From: Anaerolineales bacterium
GTDB taxonomy: Bacteria > Chloroflexota > Anaerolineae > 4572-78 > J111
Direction: 5' to 3'
DNA: 64,000 nt
Assembly: GCA_015075405.1 (NCBI GenBank)
Contig: JABTUK010000004.1
Location: forward strand, 1,240,001-1,304,000
The notes under the pieces are model-generated. The model did no database searches, was not told the DNA's origin, and worked only from the letters and a program-made list of their open reading frames with translations. The first letter of the stretch is position 1; every line of letters begins with the position of its first letter. Positions 1-8,637 of the stretch are shown in pieces. The translations under genes were made by a program, and so were the position numbers.

Positions 1-2
1 GG

Positions 3-1217
3 GTCGCTTTTGGCATTGGCTACCTGGTTGGGACGGCAATAGTCTACCTGGCGCTGACCCTGGTCCGGCCGCGGGCCTGGCTGTGGAGCGCCAGCCTTCT
101 GGCGGCAACCGGGGCCTATCTGGCCGTCTTTTTGCTGCCCAGCCTGGAACCTTATGACTTCTACCCCGGTTTTATTCTCCTCTGGCCGGCGCTGGCCTGG
201 CTCAGTTTGAGTTTGGCGCTGCGGCGCGCTTTTAACGCTCATCCGCGCTGGCATTTGCCGCCGCTGGTTTTAGGCGGTCTGGTCGGGGCGGCCGCCCTTT
301 CGATTTTGCTCACCACCGGCTCTGACGAACCGGGCCGGGCCGCCGTAGGTCTGCTGATCATAGCCGGTTTTGCCGCGCTGTTTAGTTTAATTGACCGCCA
401 ACCCTTCATTGCTTTTGGGGCTACTGCCGGCCTGGCCCTGGCGCTCGGCTTTGCCTTGATCTGGGGGGAACAAGAACAATGGGTTCTGCCTCTGGTCGGG
501 CTGGCGGCGCTCTACTATTTGAGCGGCCTGGCCGACGTCTGGCTGAGCCGCCTGGGAAGGTGGGCCGGGGTACTGCGCTTGAGTGGGTTGGGATTGGGCA
601 CACTGGTGGCGTTGAGCGGACCGATCCAGGGGGGCGCGGGCGGGGTGATCGGCCCGGCCCTGGTAGCGACTTTTTTTGCGATTGAAGCCTTTCGCCTGCG
701 CCAGGTCTGGTTGGGCCTGCCGGCCAACCTGCTTTACCTGGTGGCCTATTTCACCCTGCTGCTGGAACTGGATGTAGATCAGCCCCAGTTTTACTCGATT
801 GGGGCGGCCCTGCTGGGCTTTGTGATGCACTACTTCCTGACCCGCAGCGGCAGCAAGTGGGCCGCCTTCATAACCGGCCTGCTGTCGCAGTTCATTTTGC
901 TGGGGACCAGCTATGTCCAGATGTTTTCGACCGAAAAGCTCCTTTACTTTTTTATCCTGTTCGCCCAGGCCATTGTCGTGCTGGTCTACGGCTTGGTCAT
1001 CCGCTCGCGCAGCCTGGTGCTGGCCCCCATTGTTTTTGTGGTGCTGGGCGTTATTACCGTCGCCCTGAGCGTGCTGGCCGGCATCCCGGCCCTGATCCTG
1101 GTCGGCTGCACCGGCTTGCTGCTGCTGCTGCTGGGCATCGCCGCGCTGGTGATGCGGGAGAAGATTCTGGTCGTCACCAATCGGTTGGGGGAGAGGTTTA
1201 GCGGTTGGCAGGCTTGA
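3..1217 (+). CDS. Polytopic membrane protein, 5' end outside window
   Basis: The frame is open from the left edge of the window, so the gene begins upstream; the first visible in-frame start-like codon (TTG at 132) is not needed. About 405 residues are visible, almost all in Leu/Ala/Gly/Val-rich hydrophobic segments of 18-22 residues separated by short polar loops, enough for roughly a dozen membrane helices. The C-terminus ends in a short basic tail (MREKILVVTNRLGERF) that is probably cytoplasmic. No catalytic motif or family signature was recognised. It is an integral membrane protein of unknown function; the coding assignment is secure, the function is not. Confidence 0.75.
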   Translation, partial: VAFGIGYLVGTAIVYLALTLVRPRAWLWSASLLAATGAYLAVFLLPSLEPYDFYPGFILLWPALAWLSLSLALRRAFNAHPRWHLPPLVLGGLVGAAALSILLTTGSDEPGRAAVGLLIIAGFAALFSLIDRQPFIAFGATAGLALALGFALIWGEQEQWVLPLVGLAALYYLSGLADVWLSRLGRWAGVLRLSGLGLGTLVALSGPIQGGAGGVIGPALVATFFAIEAFRLRQVWLGLPANLLYLVAYFTLLLELDVDQPQFYSIGAALLGFVMHYFLTRSGSKWAAFITGLLSQFILLGTSYVQMFSTEKLLYFFILFAQAIVVLVYGLVIRSRSLVLAPIVFVVLGVITVALSVLAGIPALILVGCTGLLLLLLGIAALVMREKILVVTNRLGERFSGWQA

Positions 1218-1299
1218 GAAATTTAGTGGTGAGTAATCCTGCAATGTCACACTAGACAAATGTTCTACCCGATCCAACCCTGATTTACCGATGTAGCCC

Positions 1300-1420
1300 A
1301 CCACGCGATAAATCGCAGGGCTATTTAACAGCGTCCGATCAATCGGACTAAAGCCTTTAGGTGACATAGCCCGATTGATCGGACGCCGTTTTGTAGTCCG
1401 GCGAGTTCACCGCCGGGCGA
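1300..1420. repeat. Hairpin mosaic repeat, copy 1
   Basis: The arms at 1331-1346 (GCGTCCGATCAATCGG) and 1371-1386 are perfect 16-bp inverted repeats. A second hairpin, TCCGGCG/CGCCGGG, follows at about 1395-1416. The same wording (GATCAATCGG...CTAAAGCC) recurs at 38815-38945. The rest of the 1218-1852 gap holds no convincing gene; a TATAAT at 1570-1575 and a short inverted pair GCCTAAC (1577-1583)/GTTAGGC (1772-1778) are visible but unexplained. Confidence 0.7.
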
Positions 1421-1852
1421 GTGCCGGGAAACAGCGGATAGGGGAGCAAAAAATTTTACATAAAAATGTGACATTGTAGAAATAATTACCTCCCCTTTGG
1501 CCGGCGACCAAACGCAGGTTTTAGCTTAATTTTCCCCTCACCCTCTGTTCAGTTGACCTCATTTCGGGTATAATGGGCCTAACCCTTCCGCGCCATCTGA
1601 CCGCAAAGGCAGGTCGGGCCAGCCTTCATTCTCCAAACCAGCCTGCGCCGAGGCTTAGTTAAACGGGGATTATCGGCGGCTCGCTCACCGGTAGGTAATG
1701 GTACTCCCTGGCGACGTCGGGCGTCATTCAGCCTTCTGCGCCTGAGCCGCGCCGCATGAACCCCTTATTAAGTTAGGCGCGTAAACATCCATCATCAATT
1801 AGTATCAAGTAGATCACATAGTTATGATCCATTACATGCCAAAGGAGGGTAT

Positions 1853-2581
1853 ATGAGTCTTAGCAAGTTGAGATGGACATTAGATGAGCGACTGTACAAT
1901 GCACCCGACCCCATGTCAGTAGCTCGAGACGTTCTTAATAATATAGGCAATCGGGTACAACTATTAGAACTATTGAGATCAATTCTGAGCGATGAGAGTC
2001 TAGCTAATCAAATTGCATCATGTTCTTGTGAGCACCCCAATGGATTTGACAAAATAAATCTGATTAACTCAGATAATCAAGCATACAAATTACGAATGCA
2101 TATATGGTGGCACGATCATATTGTTAGAAGACCGGAAGATGTCCACAATCATTCTTGGGACTTCAGTTCTATAATCCTTATGGGTTCGTTACGATCCCAA
2201 GAGTATCAAATTTCCGAGACAGGTGTAGACAAGTATCAATATGTTTACAATGTGAAACCCTTTGACCCTGTAGTTGAGTATGTAGGGAAAAGTAAACTCA
2301 GGTGCATATTCGATGATATCTTAATGCCCGGAAACTGTTACACATTGTCGCATAGGGTCTTACATCGAGTCACAAGAAACTCTTCTCATACTACAGTTAC
2401 GTTAGTTGTTCAGGGACGATTTCTATCTGACAAGTCAAGCATTTATGCAGACCAACCCTTACAGATACAAAACAGTGGCAAATTACCTATGAGGTGGTTC
2501 AGCATCACGGATTTGCAAGAAAGGCTCAAAAAATTGTCAGAGCTTTGCGAGTCAGATATAGTATCGAGCCATATTATCTGA
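1853..2581 (+). CDS. Cupin-fold protein, cysteine-dioxygenase-like
   Basis: A 242-residue protein with a strong ribosome binding site (AAAGGAGGG, 1842-1850) just before the ATG. The centre carries cupin-like motifs: a first metal-binding motif with HNHSWDFSSIILMGSL (around residues 97-112), and a second PGNCYTLSHRVLHRVTRN (around 162-179) supplying a further histidine. This layout is that of mononuclear iron cupins such as thiol dioxygenases; the N-terminal 90 residues are helical and not recognised. Codon use is much more AT-rich than the flanking genes, as in the next two genes, suggesting acquisition by transfer. Substrate unknown; an enzymatic role is inferred only from the metal-ligand pattern. 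Confidence 0.65.
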   Translation: MSLSKLRWTLDERLYNAPDPMSVARDVLNNIGNRVQLLELLRSILSDESLANQIASCSCEHPNGFDKINLINSDNQAYKLRMHIWWHDHIVRRPEDVHNHSWDFSSIILMGSLRSQEYQISETGVDKYQYVYNVKPFDPVVEYVGKSKLRCIFDDILMPGNCYTLSHRVLHRVTRNSSHTTVTLVVQGRFLSDKSSIYADQPLQIQNSGKLPMRWFSITDLQERLKKLSELCESDIVSSHII

Positions 2582-3011
2582 CCAAAGCCATCAATGGGCC
2601 GTACTCCTAACAACCTAGACTCATATTAAGCATAAATGCAAGCAACCCAAGCTGAGTTGAAATTGGCTGTCGCGTACTTGAGACTGGTGCTGAATTTGCG
2701 CATCGTGACACTTAACCATTAAACCATGCATGTTAGCTCGAGTCTAAAAATCAAGTGCGGACTCAAAATCGGCTATAATTTCGTTTGACACTATGAGGTA
2801 CTACACAGGCCGGTCCATCATGGATTATATCAGGATTGTCGAGTTTTTAAGGCTTTGTGCAGTGTAACTTTCATCTGGATTGCTCTCATGCTACTCCATT
2901 GACACCGATTACAGGTAAAACCACCAGTATAGGACCCGCTGGAAAGGCATTCCTTGGACACAAACCAGCTAAGTAATTCCAGCTAAGTCTGGTGACAGAG
3001 CGAGGTAAAAA
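2582..3011. other. AT-rich gap with no recognised feature
   Basis: No ORF with coding character is seen in these 430 bases. There is a TATAAT at 2774-2779 without a good -35 hexamer at the proper distance, and one weak inverted pair (CTAGACTC/GAGTCT). Nothing else is supported. Confidence 0.4.
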
Positions 3012-4037
3012 GTGAAGAAAAAAATTCGACATAACACATTCAGCACCTTATTTGGTGAACTTGCTAGTTTGTCTCGATTTCTATTTGCATTGATTGCACT
3101 GGCAGTTGGAGCAATAGTCATGATGTTAGCATTTGTGATCGCATTTGATCCTGCGGTTCGAGATCCTTCCATTCTCAACTGGCAAGGCGCAATTGGACAA
3201 GAAATCCTTATAGCCATTGGTACCTCTATACTGTCCTCAACAGTCTTCTATTGGATTTATTCCAGAACTGCGGAAGAAAGAGTACTGAAAGAGATAAGTG
3301 CAAATGCGTCAGAGGCCGCCACGGAATATACTCTTGGGTTATTTCAGGAGAGATTTGAACGTATGCTGCCAACTAAAGTATATCCTGCTACAGATGTCCC
3401 TGTGGCGGAATTCGATCATGACTTTGATATGTTTCTCAAAGATTCGAAAATCTACAAATTCAAGGGAGACACCGCTAATTTCACCACTTTCAGGCTCACT
3501 ACTCTGTGTGAACAAGGTTATCCGGTAGACAAGGATATCACCCTACTACTGATTGACCCTGTAAGAGATGATCTCATTGAGGGGAGGGCGAAAGGCGAAC
3601 TAAGTGGAACCCGCAGGGCTTATAGTAAGTTACAGCTAACAGAAGTAATGCATGAGACACGACTCAGCATCTTCGTTGCAATGATATCGCTATTCGATAT
3701 ATGCCATGCGATTAAAGTAGAATTGGCTTTTCACCAAGAACATTCGTTCTTTCGTACAGAACTTCTTGACGGAGCTCTATTCCTGACATACTACCTAGGA
3801 GGACCTTTCCAAGGCACTTACTTATACTCTCAAGCCACTTTCCCATATATAGCATACCTTCAGAACTTCCGTCAGAATTACGCGACTTCAAAGTATCGTA
3901 TTACTTTCGACAGCCCAATGACAGAGAACGATCTGAGCAAGCACTTAACAGAATTAGGGTGCAAGCTAAGTATCGAAGAGCTACGGCAGCGGAAAGAAGA
4001 ACGCTTCGCGAAATACAGGCAGATGATTCGCTATTAA
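3012..4037 (+). CDS. Membrane-anchored protein of unknown function
   Basis: 341 residues starting at GTG with a GAGG element a few bases upstream. Two hydrophobic helices occupy residues about 19-45 (FALIALAVGAIVMMLAFVIA) and 63-82, then a charged linker leads into a soluble domain of about 240 residues. That domain contains the segment IYKFKGDTANFTTFRL (about 137-152) followed by a hydrophobic strand ITLLLIDPVRDDL, resembling a nucleotide- or phosphate-binding alpha/beta core, but I cannot name the family. Base composition matches the neighbouring cupin and epimerase and differs from the rest of the window. Two N-terminal helices plus a cytoplasmic domain is a layout also used by membrane effectors of defence systems, which is speculation here. 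Confidence 0.6.
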   Translation: MKKKIRHNTFSTLFGELASLSRFLFALIALAVGAIVMMLAFVIAFDPAVRDPSILNWQGAIGQEILIAIGTSILSSTVFYWIYSRTAEERVLKEISANASEAATEYTLGLFQERFERMLPTKVYPATDVPVAEFDHDFDMFLKDSKIYKFKGDTANFTTFRLTTLCEQGYPVDKDITLLLIDPVRDDLIEGRAKGELSGTRRAYSKLQLTEVMHETRLSIFVAMISLFDICHAIKVELAFHQEHSFFRTELLDGALFLTYYLGGPFQGTYLYSQATFPYIAYLQNFRQNYATSKYRITFDSPMTENDLSKHLTELGCKLSIEELRQRKEERFAKYRQMIRY

Positions 4038-4113
4038 GAGGATGGCATTACAGCCACATAAGTAGGTTCTCCAAAAGAACCTTGAAAAAATGTTTAGCAA
4101 GCTAATTTGAACC

Positions 4114-5223
4114 ATGCTAAAAAATATAAAGAAAGACATAATGTGCATTGTGGGCACCAGGCCGGAGTTAATTCGCTTCTATCCAGTACTGTTTACCTTA
4201 CTTAAACATCCGTACGTTCAACTCCAGTTTATTCATACCGGTCAGCATTATTCTTTCAATATGGACAGGATTTTTTTTAATCAACTACATTTGCCTAATC
4301 CAGATCTCAAATTGGACGTAGGACTTAATACTCAGGCGAAACAACTTTCAAAAATTATTGATAAAATGGAACAGGTCATCCATAGATTTAAGCCTGAAAT
4401 CGTTGCTGTGTGGGGAGACACTACTTCAAGCTTGGCTGCTACTTTAGCTACGGTTAAAAGTGATATTCCGGTAGCCCATATTGAGGCTGGTTATCGCAGC
4501 TTCGATCAACGGATGGCTGAAGAAACCAATCGGATTTTAATTGATCACTGTGCAGATCTACTGTTCCCTTTTTGTTCAGTTTCGCAAACTAATCTCTGTC
4601 AAGAGCGGGTATCAGGTAAAATTGTTCAAGTCGGGAATCCTTTGTTAGACATTTTTTGGGAAAAAGCTCCCCATTACCCTCTGACCGGAATTTTGGAACA
4701 ACTCGAGATTCGTGGTCGACACATTTTGGTTACTTGTCACCGAGCAGAGAATGTTGATAATCCGGAGATCTTGGCTCGGATTGTTAAAGATCTTGTCAGT
4801 CTGAAAGATTTTTTGGTCATATTTCCTGCACATCCTCGAACTGTCAATAATCTCAAACAATATCATCTCTGGTCGGAATTGTATCGTTCACATATAATCA
4901 TAATTGAGCCAGTGGGCTATGAAGAAATGCTGGATTTAATCCAATCAAGCTTTTTGATTGTTACTGACTCAGGCGGTTTACAGGTGGAGGCCTTCTTTGC
5001 CAAGAAGCCTTGTATTACTATTCGTCGCAGCACTGAGTGGGTACTCACGGTTACTTTAGGTGTCAATTTTCTGGTTGATCCTGAGACCCAAAGTTTGCTT
5101 CCTGTGGTTGAGTCTATCAGTAATCACTATCAACAGGTGCTTACCGGTTTCCGGGGTAATCCTTATGGAACTGGACAAGGTAGCCGGGAAGTAGTTGAAG
5201 CCTTATTAAATTTTTTGCAGTAA
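4114..5223 (+). CDS. wecB: UDP-N-acetylglucosamine 2-epimerase, non-hydrolysing
   Basis: A 369-residue enzyme of the family that interconverts UDP-GlcNAc and UDP-ManNAc for surface polysaccharide synthesis in the cytoplasm. Family motifs are in order: GTRPELIRFYPV (N-terminus), TGQHYSFNM, VWGDTTSSLAA, HIEAGYRSFDQRMAEETNR, VTCHRAENVDNP, FPAHPRT, and DSGGLQVEAFFAKKPCITIR in the C-terminal half. The sequence after the last motif reads STEWV rather than the common TERPE, as in archaeal-type members. Length is normal for the family. An in-frame ATG at 4141 is an alternative start and the RBS is weak. It stands without other polysaccharide genes, in an AT-rich island, so it looks transferred. Confidence 0.88.
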   Translation: MLKNIKKDIMCIVGTRPELIRFYPVLFTLLKHPYVQLQFIHTGQHYSFNMDRIFFNQLHLPNPDLKLDVGLNTQAKQLSKIIDKMEQVIHRFKPEIVAVWGDTTSSLAATLATVKSDIPVAHIEAGYRSFDQRMAEETNRILIDHCADLLFPFCSVSQTNLCQERVSGKIVQVGNPLLDIFWEKAPHYPLTGILEQLEIRGRHILVTCHRAENVDNPEILARIVKDLVSLKDFLVIFPAHPRTVNNLKQYHLWSELYRSHIIIIEPVGYEEMLDLIQSSFLIVTDSGGLQVEAFFAKKPCITIRRSTEWVLTVTLGVNFLVDPETQSLLPVVESISNHYQQVLTGFRGNPYGTGQGSREVVEALLNFLQ

Positions 5224-5307
5224 TTGAGTTTATGGTAGGAATTCTGCCTCAGATTTTTCGAATTCGCCAACAAACTCTCATAGAATTATTAATCATTGTT
5301 GAGTTAA

Positions 5308-5427
5308 GGCAGTTCCAAGATTTAAATTAATCAAAACGTGTTGCGTCTTGCGTGTTCCGTCTGCTTTACCTCACGCAAGACGCAACACGTAAGACGAATA
5401 TTGAGTAATTATTTTCTTGGAGTTGCC
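5308..5427. repeat. Palindromic element family A, copy 1
   Basis: About 120 bp. The outer ends GGCAGTTCCAAG and CTTGGAGTTGCC are inverted repeats, and the core is an inverted repeat of CGTGTTGCGTCTTGCGTG. Related elements lie at 11711-11824 and 38951-39050. No coding capacity. Confidence 0.8.
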
Positions 5428-5453
5428 TAAGACTAATTACTTTTACTGGCTGT

Positions 5454-5684
5454 CTAAAAATTAGGAACGGTTTGTCTGCGATCGAGACGACGTAACATCA
5501 GGCGAATAGAAGCGATATAAACGTCACTCTCACTGGTTTGGGTTAGGCGTTCATATTCTTTGCTTAAGATACGGTTCCGCCCCAGCCAGGCAAAGATTCG
5601 TTCCACAATCCAGCGTTTGGGCAAAACCACGTACCCAGCGACAAGTACAATGCGGTTACTCCGGTCCCTAATTTGTAACCCCAT
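5454..5684 (-). pseudogene. IS5-family transposase, C-terminal remnant
   Basis: Only about 76 codons remain. The segment YVVLPKRWIVERIFAWLGRN followed by RILSKEYERLTQTSESDVYIASIRLMLRRL is the C-terminal signature of IS5-group DDE transposases, including the last catalytic glutamate in VERIFAW. The N-terminal DDE residues are absent and the upstream sequence is short palindromes, so this is a decayed fragment, not a working gene. It marks the right border of the AT-rich island. Confidence 0.85.
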
Positions 5685-5688
5685 TCCG

Positions 5689-5751
5689 CCGAGTTAACTC
5701 GGCCCATGATCCCGTTACGGATTCAAATCCGTAACGATCTAAAGTATCGTT
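5689..5751. repeat. Cluster of three small perfect palindromes
   Basis: CCGAGTTAACTCGG (5689-5702), CGTTACGG-N8-CCGTAACG (5713-5736) and AACGAT-N7-ATCGTT (5733-5751) follow one another between the transposase remnant and the stop codon of the NUDIX gene. They could act as a terminator, but no T-run follows. Confidence 0.6.
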
Positions 5752-5752
5752 A

Positions 5753-6226
5753 TCACTGCTGCAAAACAATCGGCATCGCTGGCGGACCCTGTTGCAGCAA
5801 AGCCTGAAATAACCGGCTCAACCCCCTGGGTGCGAAAAGTTCCTGCGACTGCTCCATGTCGGCGGGATGCCACCAGCGGAAGCCGGCAAAAGCGGCCTGT
5901 TCGACTGCGGTAGGCAAATGGCGGTGGGTCGGCTCGAAGCGGGCCACCCGGATCAGGTAATAGCGCTCTCGCTGCAAAATAACCTGGCCGTCCCAGGTGA
6001 ATTGGTGTTCGCGCTGCCACACCTCCGGCCCGATGTCGTAATCGGTCAAGCCGGTTTCCTCAAAGATTTCGCGCTTCAAACTCATCAGCGGCGACTCGCC
6101 GGGGTCCATTCCGCCGCCGGGCGTCAGCCAGAAGGCCCGTTTTGATTGGGGCTCGACAAATTTGATCAGCAGCAGCTCGTCTTGAGGGCTAATCAGCAAG
6201 GCCCGCACGGCTCGGCGTTCAATCAC
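5753..6226 (-). CDS. NUDIX hydrolase
   Basis: A 157-residue NUDIX protein, hydrolysing a nucleoside-diphosphate-linked substrate; the exact substrate cannot be read from sequence. The NUDIX box is complete: GGMDPGE, then seven residues, then REIFEETGL (about residues 38-60). I place the start at the GTG at 6226 because GAGGAGG lies just before it; the reading frame extends another 28 codons upstream, but those codons read through a repeat (GTAGAC words) and look artificial. Convergent with nothing and separated from the next minus-strand gene by repeats, so it is probably a single-gene unit. Confidence 0.85.
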   Translation of the reverse strand: MIERRAVRALLISPQDELLLIKFVEPQSKRAFWLTPGGGMDPGESPLMSLKREIFEETGLTDYDIGPEVWQREHQFTWDGQVILQRERYYLIRVARFEPTHRHLPTAVEQAAFAGFRWWHPADMEQSQELFAPRGLSRLFQALLQQGPPAMPIVLQQ

Positions 6227-6242
6227 GGCAAACCTCCTCGAA

Positions 6243-6281
6243 AATAGTAGACAGTAGACGGTAGACGGTAGACAGGGGGCT
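6243..6281. repeat. GTAGACGGTAGAC word repeat
   Basis: Four to five degenerate copies of a 7-8 base word (GTAGACG) directly upstream of the NUDIX ribosome binding site. Same construction as the other word repeats in this window, but only one arm is clear. Confidence 0.6.
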
Positions 6282-6324
6282 TTATGATTGAGAGCGTTCG
6301 ATAACTCCAAAATTATCTCCGCTA

Positions 6325-6530
6325 CGCCACCCGCCGAGCGTTGAAACGCCCGGCTACCAGAGGTGGAAGCCGGCTGAAGCAGGCTAATGAACCGCTTTTA
6401 AGCGGTTTTCACCTGGCGTAGCCGGGGCTTCCAGCCCTCGGCGGGCAGCGATGAATTACCGAATAGTCTCGGCTCTCTTATTCTTCGCCCCTGCACCCCT
6501 GCGCCTCTGCACCCCTGCACCTCTCAAACC
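6325..6530. repeat. Hairpin mosaic and CACCCCTGC word repeat
   Basis: 6325-6448 contains nested imperfect palindromes (GCGTTGAAACGC, ACCGCTTTTAAGCGGT, and outer arms CGCTACGCCACCCGCCGAG against CTCGGCGGG). 6487-6527 is a tandem of CCCCTGCACCCCTGCGCCTCTG words just past the stop codon of the methyltransferase fusion. No gene. Confidence 0.65.
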
Positions 6531-8431
6531 CCCAACAACGCTTTCGCCACCGTCACGGCCTGGCTGGCGTCGGCGGCAAAGCCGTCAGCGCCGGCTTGAT
6601 CCGCAAACTCCTGGGTCAGCGGCGCACCGCCGATGATGATCTTGATCTGGTCACGCACGCCGGCTTCGGCCAGTTTTTGGATGGTCATGGGGATGTTGAC
6701 CATCGTCGTGGTCAGCAGGGCCGACATGCCGACAAGCTGCGCGCCCTCGCGGACGGCCTGGATGAACTTCTCCGGCGGGGTGTTCACCCCCAGGTCTACC
6801 ACCTCAAAGCCGGCCCCTTGCAGCATCATGATGACCATATTTTTGCCGATGTCGTGAATGTCGCTCTGCACCGTGCCAATAGCCGCTTTGGCAATGGGCT
6901 TGATCTCGCTTTTGACCAGCAGCGGCTTCAGGATGTCCAACCCAGCCTGCATGGCGTTGGCGGCCACCAGCATTTCCGGCACAAAACAGGAGCCGCTTTC
7001 AAACTGCCGCCCGACCTCGCGCATGGCCGGGATCATGCCATCGTACAGAATCACCTCGGGGGCAAGCTGTACCGCCAGCAGTTCCGGCACCACCTCTTGC
7101 ACGATGCTGCGGTCGCCGTCAATGACGGCGTTGTACAGGTCGTCCAGCAGCGCTTCGGTCTCATCTACTGCCGCTGTCGTTTCAGAAATCACTGTAGCTG
7201 GCTGCGCGGCTTGGGTTGTCTCCGACCAGGCTGCTGATGTTTCGTCGGGGTGGTAGGTCCGCAGGTCAAGCTCGTACATCGCCAACACGTTAGCCAGCGG
7301 CGTGTCGGATTGGATATGGTGCGAGCTGGCCAGGATATAACCGCCCTGCCGCCCCAACACCTGGACGCGCTCGCGGACCTCGCGGCGCACATCCTCGACG
7401 GTTCCACGCGGCAGGGTTTTGATGATGTCCAGCCCGCCGTGAAAACTGAGCCGGTCGCCAAATTCGGCCTTCAGACGCGGCGGCTCCATGCCTTTGGCGT
7501 CGGCCTGGACGGGGTTGAGCAGATCAATCCCCAACTCAATCAATTCTGGGATGAGCGGATAAATAGCTCCATCACAGTGGTACATAACGGCGAGGTTGTG
7601 TTTTTTAGCCAGCTCGACCAGTTGGGCGTGGCGAGGCCGGATGTAGTCGCGCCACATCTCTTGCGAAATCATCAGCGAGGTTTGGGTGGCTACGTCGTCA
7701 TAGAAATAGACCATATCCAGCCGGTCGCCGACCAGGTCCAAAACCCGGCGAGTGATTTCAACCGAAATCTCGGTCAGCCGGTCCATAATGTACAGCGGGA
7801 TAGCCGGATTGATGACCAAATCCATCAAAAATTCCTGCAAGCCGCGCAGTTGCCAGGCCGTTTCAAAAATCGAGCCGATGCGAAAACGGAGATGATACTC
7901 CTGGTGCGCGTCCAACTGGCGGATAAGGCCGGGCAGCGGGCTGAAATCCCACCAATCGGGGTCGGGCCAGGGATAGCGTTTAAGCTCTTCCAGCGAGGTG
8001 GCGCTTTTGAGCGGCCAACCGGCAAATTCTTCATACGCGCCGGTGGGGTTTTTGACAATACGGATGTGATGGCCGAATGGTCCAAACATATCGCCGTTGG
8101 GCAGCCGCTGCCGCCACATGCGGTTGGGTAGAGAGCGGCTGAGCGAACTCCACCAGTCAACCTGGGCCTGCGGGCGCAAGACCGAAGCAGGCGGGTTAAA
8201 AAATTGGTCGTAGGAAAAGAGGCGGCAGTCCACTTCAAAATGGCGCAGAATAGCTTCCCAGGTCGGGTCGAAAAAGTCGGCCTCCGTTAGCGGCTGAGGG
8301 GTTAGCCCCAGATGGTGGACCAGCCGCTCCCAAATCTCCGGGGTCGCCAGAAAGTCCACCGGCGTCCGGTCGGGCTGCTGATGGTTGAGCGCGGTTTTGA
8401 CCCGCTCGCGGGGGGTAGGGGGTGTGGTCAT
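6524..8431 (-). CDS. UroD-like methyltransferase fused to corrinoid protein
   Basis: 635 residues. Residues about 1-380 are a uroporphyrinogen-decarboxylase-fold domain of the MtaA/corrinoid-methyltransferase kind, with acidic and histidine-rich segments such as VMYHCDGAIYPLIPEL and LSFHGGLDI typical of the group. After a linker, residues about 425-500 form the helical cap of B12-dependent methyltransferases (LDDLYNAVIDGD...VPEMLVAANAM), and residues about 510-635 the corrinoid-binding Rossmann domain with the histidine ligand in DIHDIGKNMV and the SALLTTTM and IIGGAPL segments. Known families place methyltransferase and corrinoid protein on separate chains; here one chain could hold methyl transfer from a substrate and carriage on cobalt. 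The methyl donor and acceptor are unknown; no RamA-like activator or partner transferase is nearby. Confidence 0.88.
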   Translation of the reverse strand: MTTPPTPRERVKTALNHQQPDRTPVDFLATPEIWERLVHHLGLTPQPLTEADFFDPTWEAILRHFEVDCRLFSYDQFFNPPASVLRPQAQVDWWSSLSRSLPNRMWRQRLPNGDMFGPFGHHIRIVKNPTGAYEEFAGWPLKSATSLEELKRYPWPDPDWWDFSPLPGLIRQLDAHQEYHLRFRIGSIFETAWQLRGLQEFLMDLVINPAIPLYIMDRLTEISVEITRRVLDLVGDRLDMVYFYDDVATQTSLMISQEMWRDYIRPRHAQLVELAKKHNLAVMYHCDGAIYPLIPELIELGIDLLNPVQADAKGMEPPRLKAEFGDRLSFHGGLDIIKTLPRGTVEDVRREVRERVQVLGRQGGYILASSHHIQSDTPLANVLAMYELDLRTYHPDETSAAWSETTQAAQPATVISETTAAVDETEALLDDLYNAVIDGDRSIVQEVVPELLAVQLAPEVILYDGMIPAMREVGRQFESGSCFVPEMLVAANAMQAGLDILKPLLVKSEIKPIAKAAIGTVQSDIHDIGKNMVIMMLQGAGFEVVDLGVNTPPEKFIQAVREGAQLVGMSALLTTTMVNIPMTIQKLAEAGVRDQIKIIIGGAPLTQEFADQAGADGFAADASQAVTVAKALLGV

Positions 8432-8459
8432 GGTGTAGGTGTTGTTCTCCTGAGAAAAT

Positions 8460-8522
8460 AGCCCTCACCCCCAACCCCTCTCCCATCGGGAGAGGGGAGT
8501 CGCGCCAGCGACGGGGTGAGGG
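8460..8522. repeat. CCCCAACCCCTCTCCC palindrome, copy 1
   Basis: Inverted repeat of the phrase CCCTCACCCC...CTCTCCC with its complement GGGAGAGGGG...GGGTGAGGG. The same phrase occurs at 12706-12759 and, in frame inside a gene, at 43052-43106. Confidence 0.8.
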
Positions 8523-8570
8523 CTTTTCGTCGCGGGTGGCGTGCTTTGGCTTGTGAACACTTCTTTGTAA

Positions 8571-8637
8571 ATAAGGACGCGGTGAGGCGAGGAGGCGAAG
8601 CCCTTCGCGTCCTCGCGTCCTCGTGTCCTCGCCTCAT
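8571..8637. repeat. GAGGCGAGGA word repeat, copy 1
   Basis: Left arm of GAGGCGAGGAGGCGAAG words and right arm of their complement (CGCGTCCTCGCGTCCTCG). The stop codon of the ribokinase gene (TGA, 8634-8636 on the minus strand) is the first triplet of the repeat word TGAGGCGAGGA. Confidence 0.85.

Noticed and set aside
387..1367. Long minus-strand ORF opposite the first membrane protein gene
   Set aside because: Gln/Gly/Ala-rich shadow frame of a GC-rich gene; it has no RBS or motif and runs into a repeat.
2594..2760. Second attC-like site after the cupin gene
   Set aside because: TCCTAAC and GTTAGCT are present but the inner repeats are in the wrong order for an attC hairpin.
5713..5736. 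T-arm-like sequence GGATTCAAATCC suggesting a tRNA
   Set aside because: It is a simple perfect palindrome; no acceptor, D or anticodon stems are found around it.
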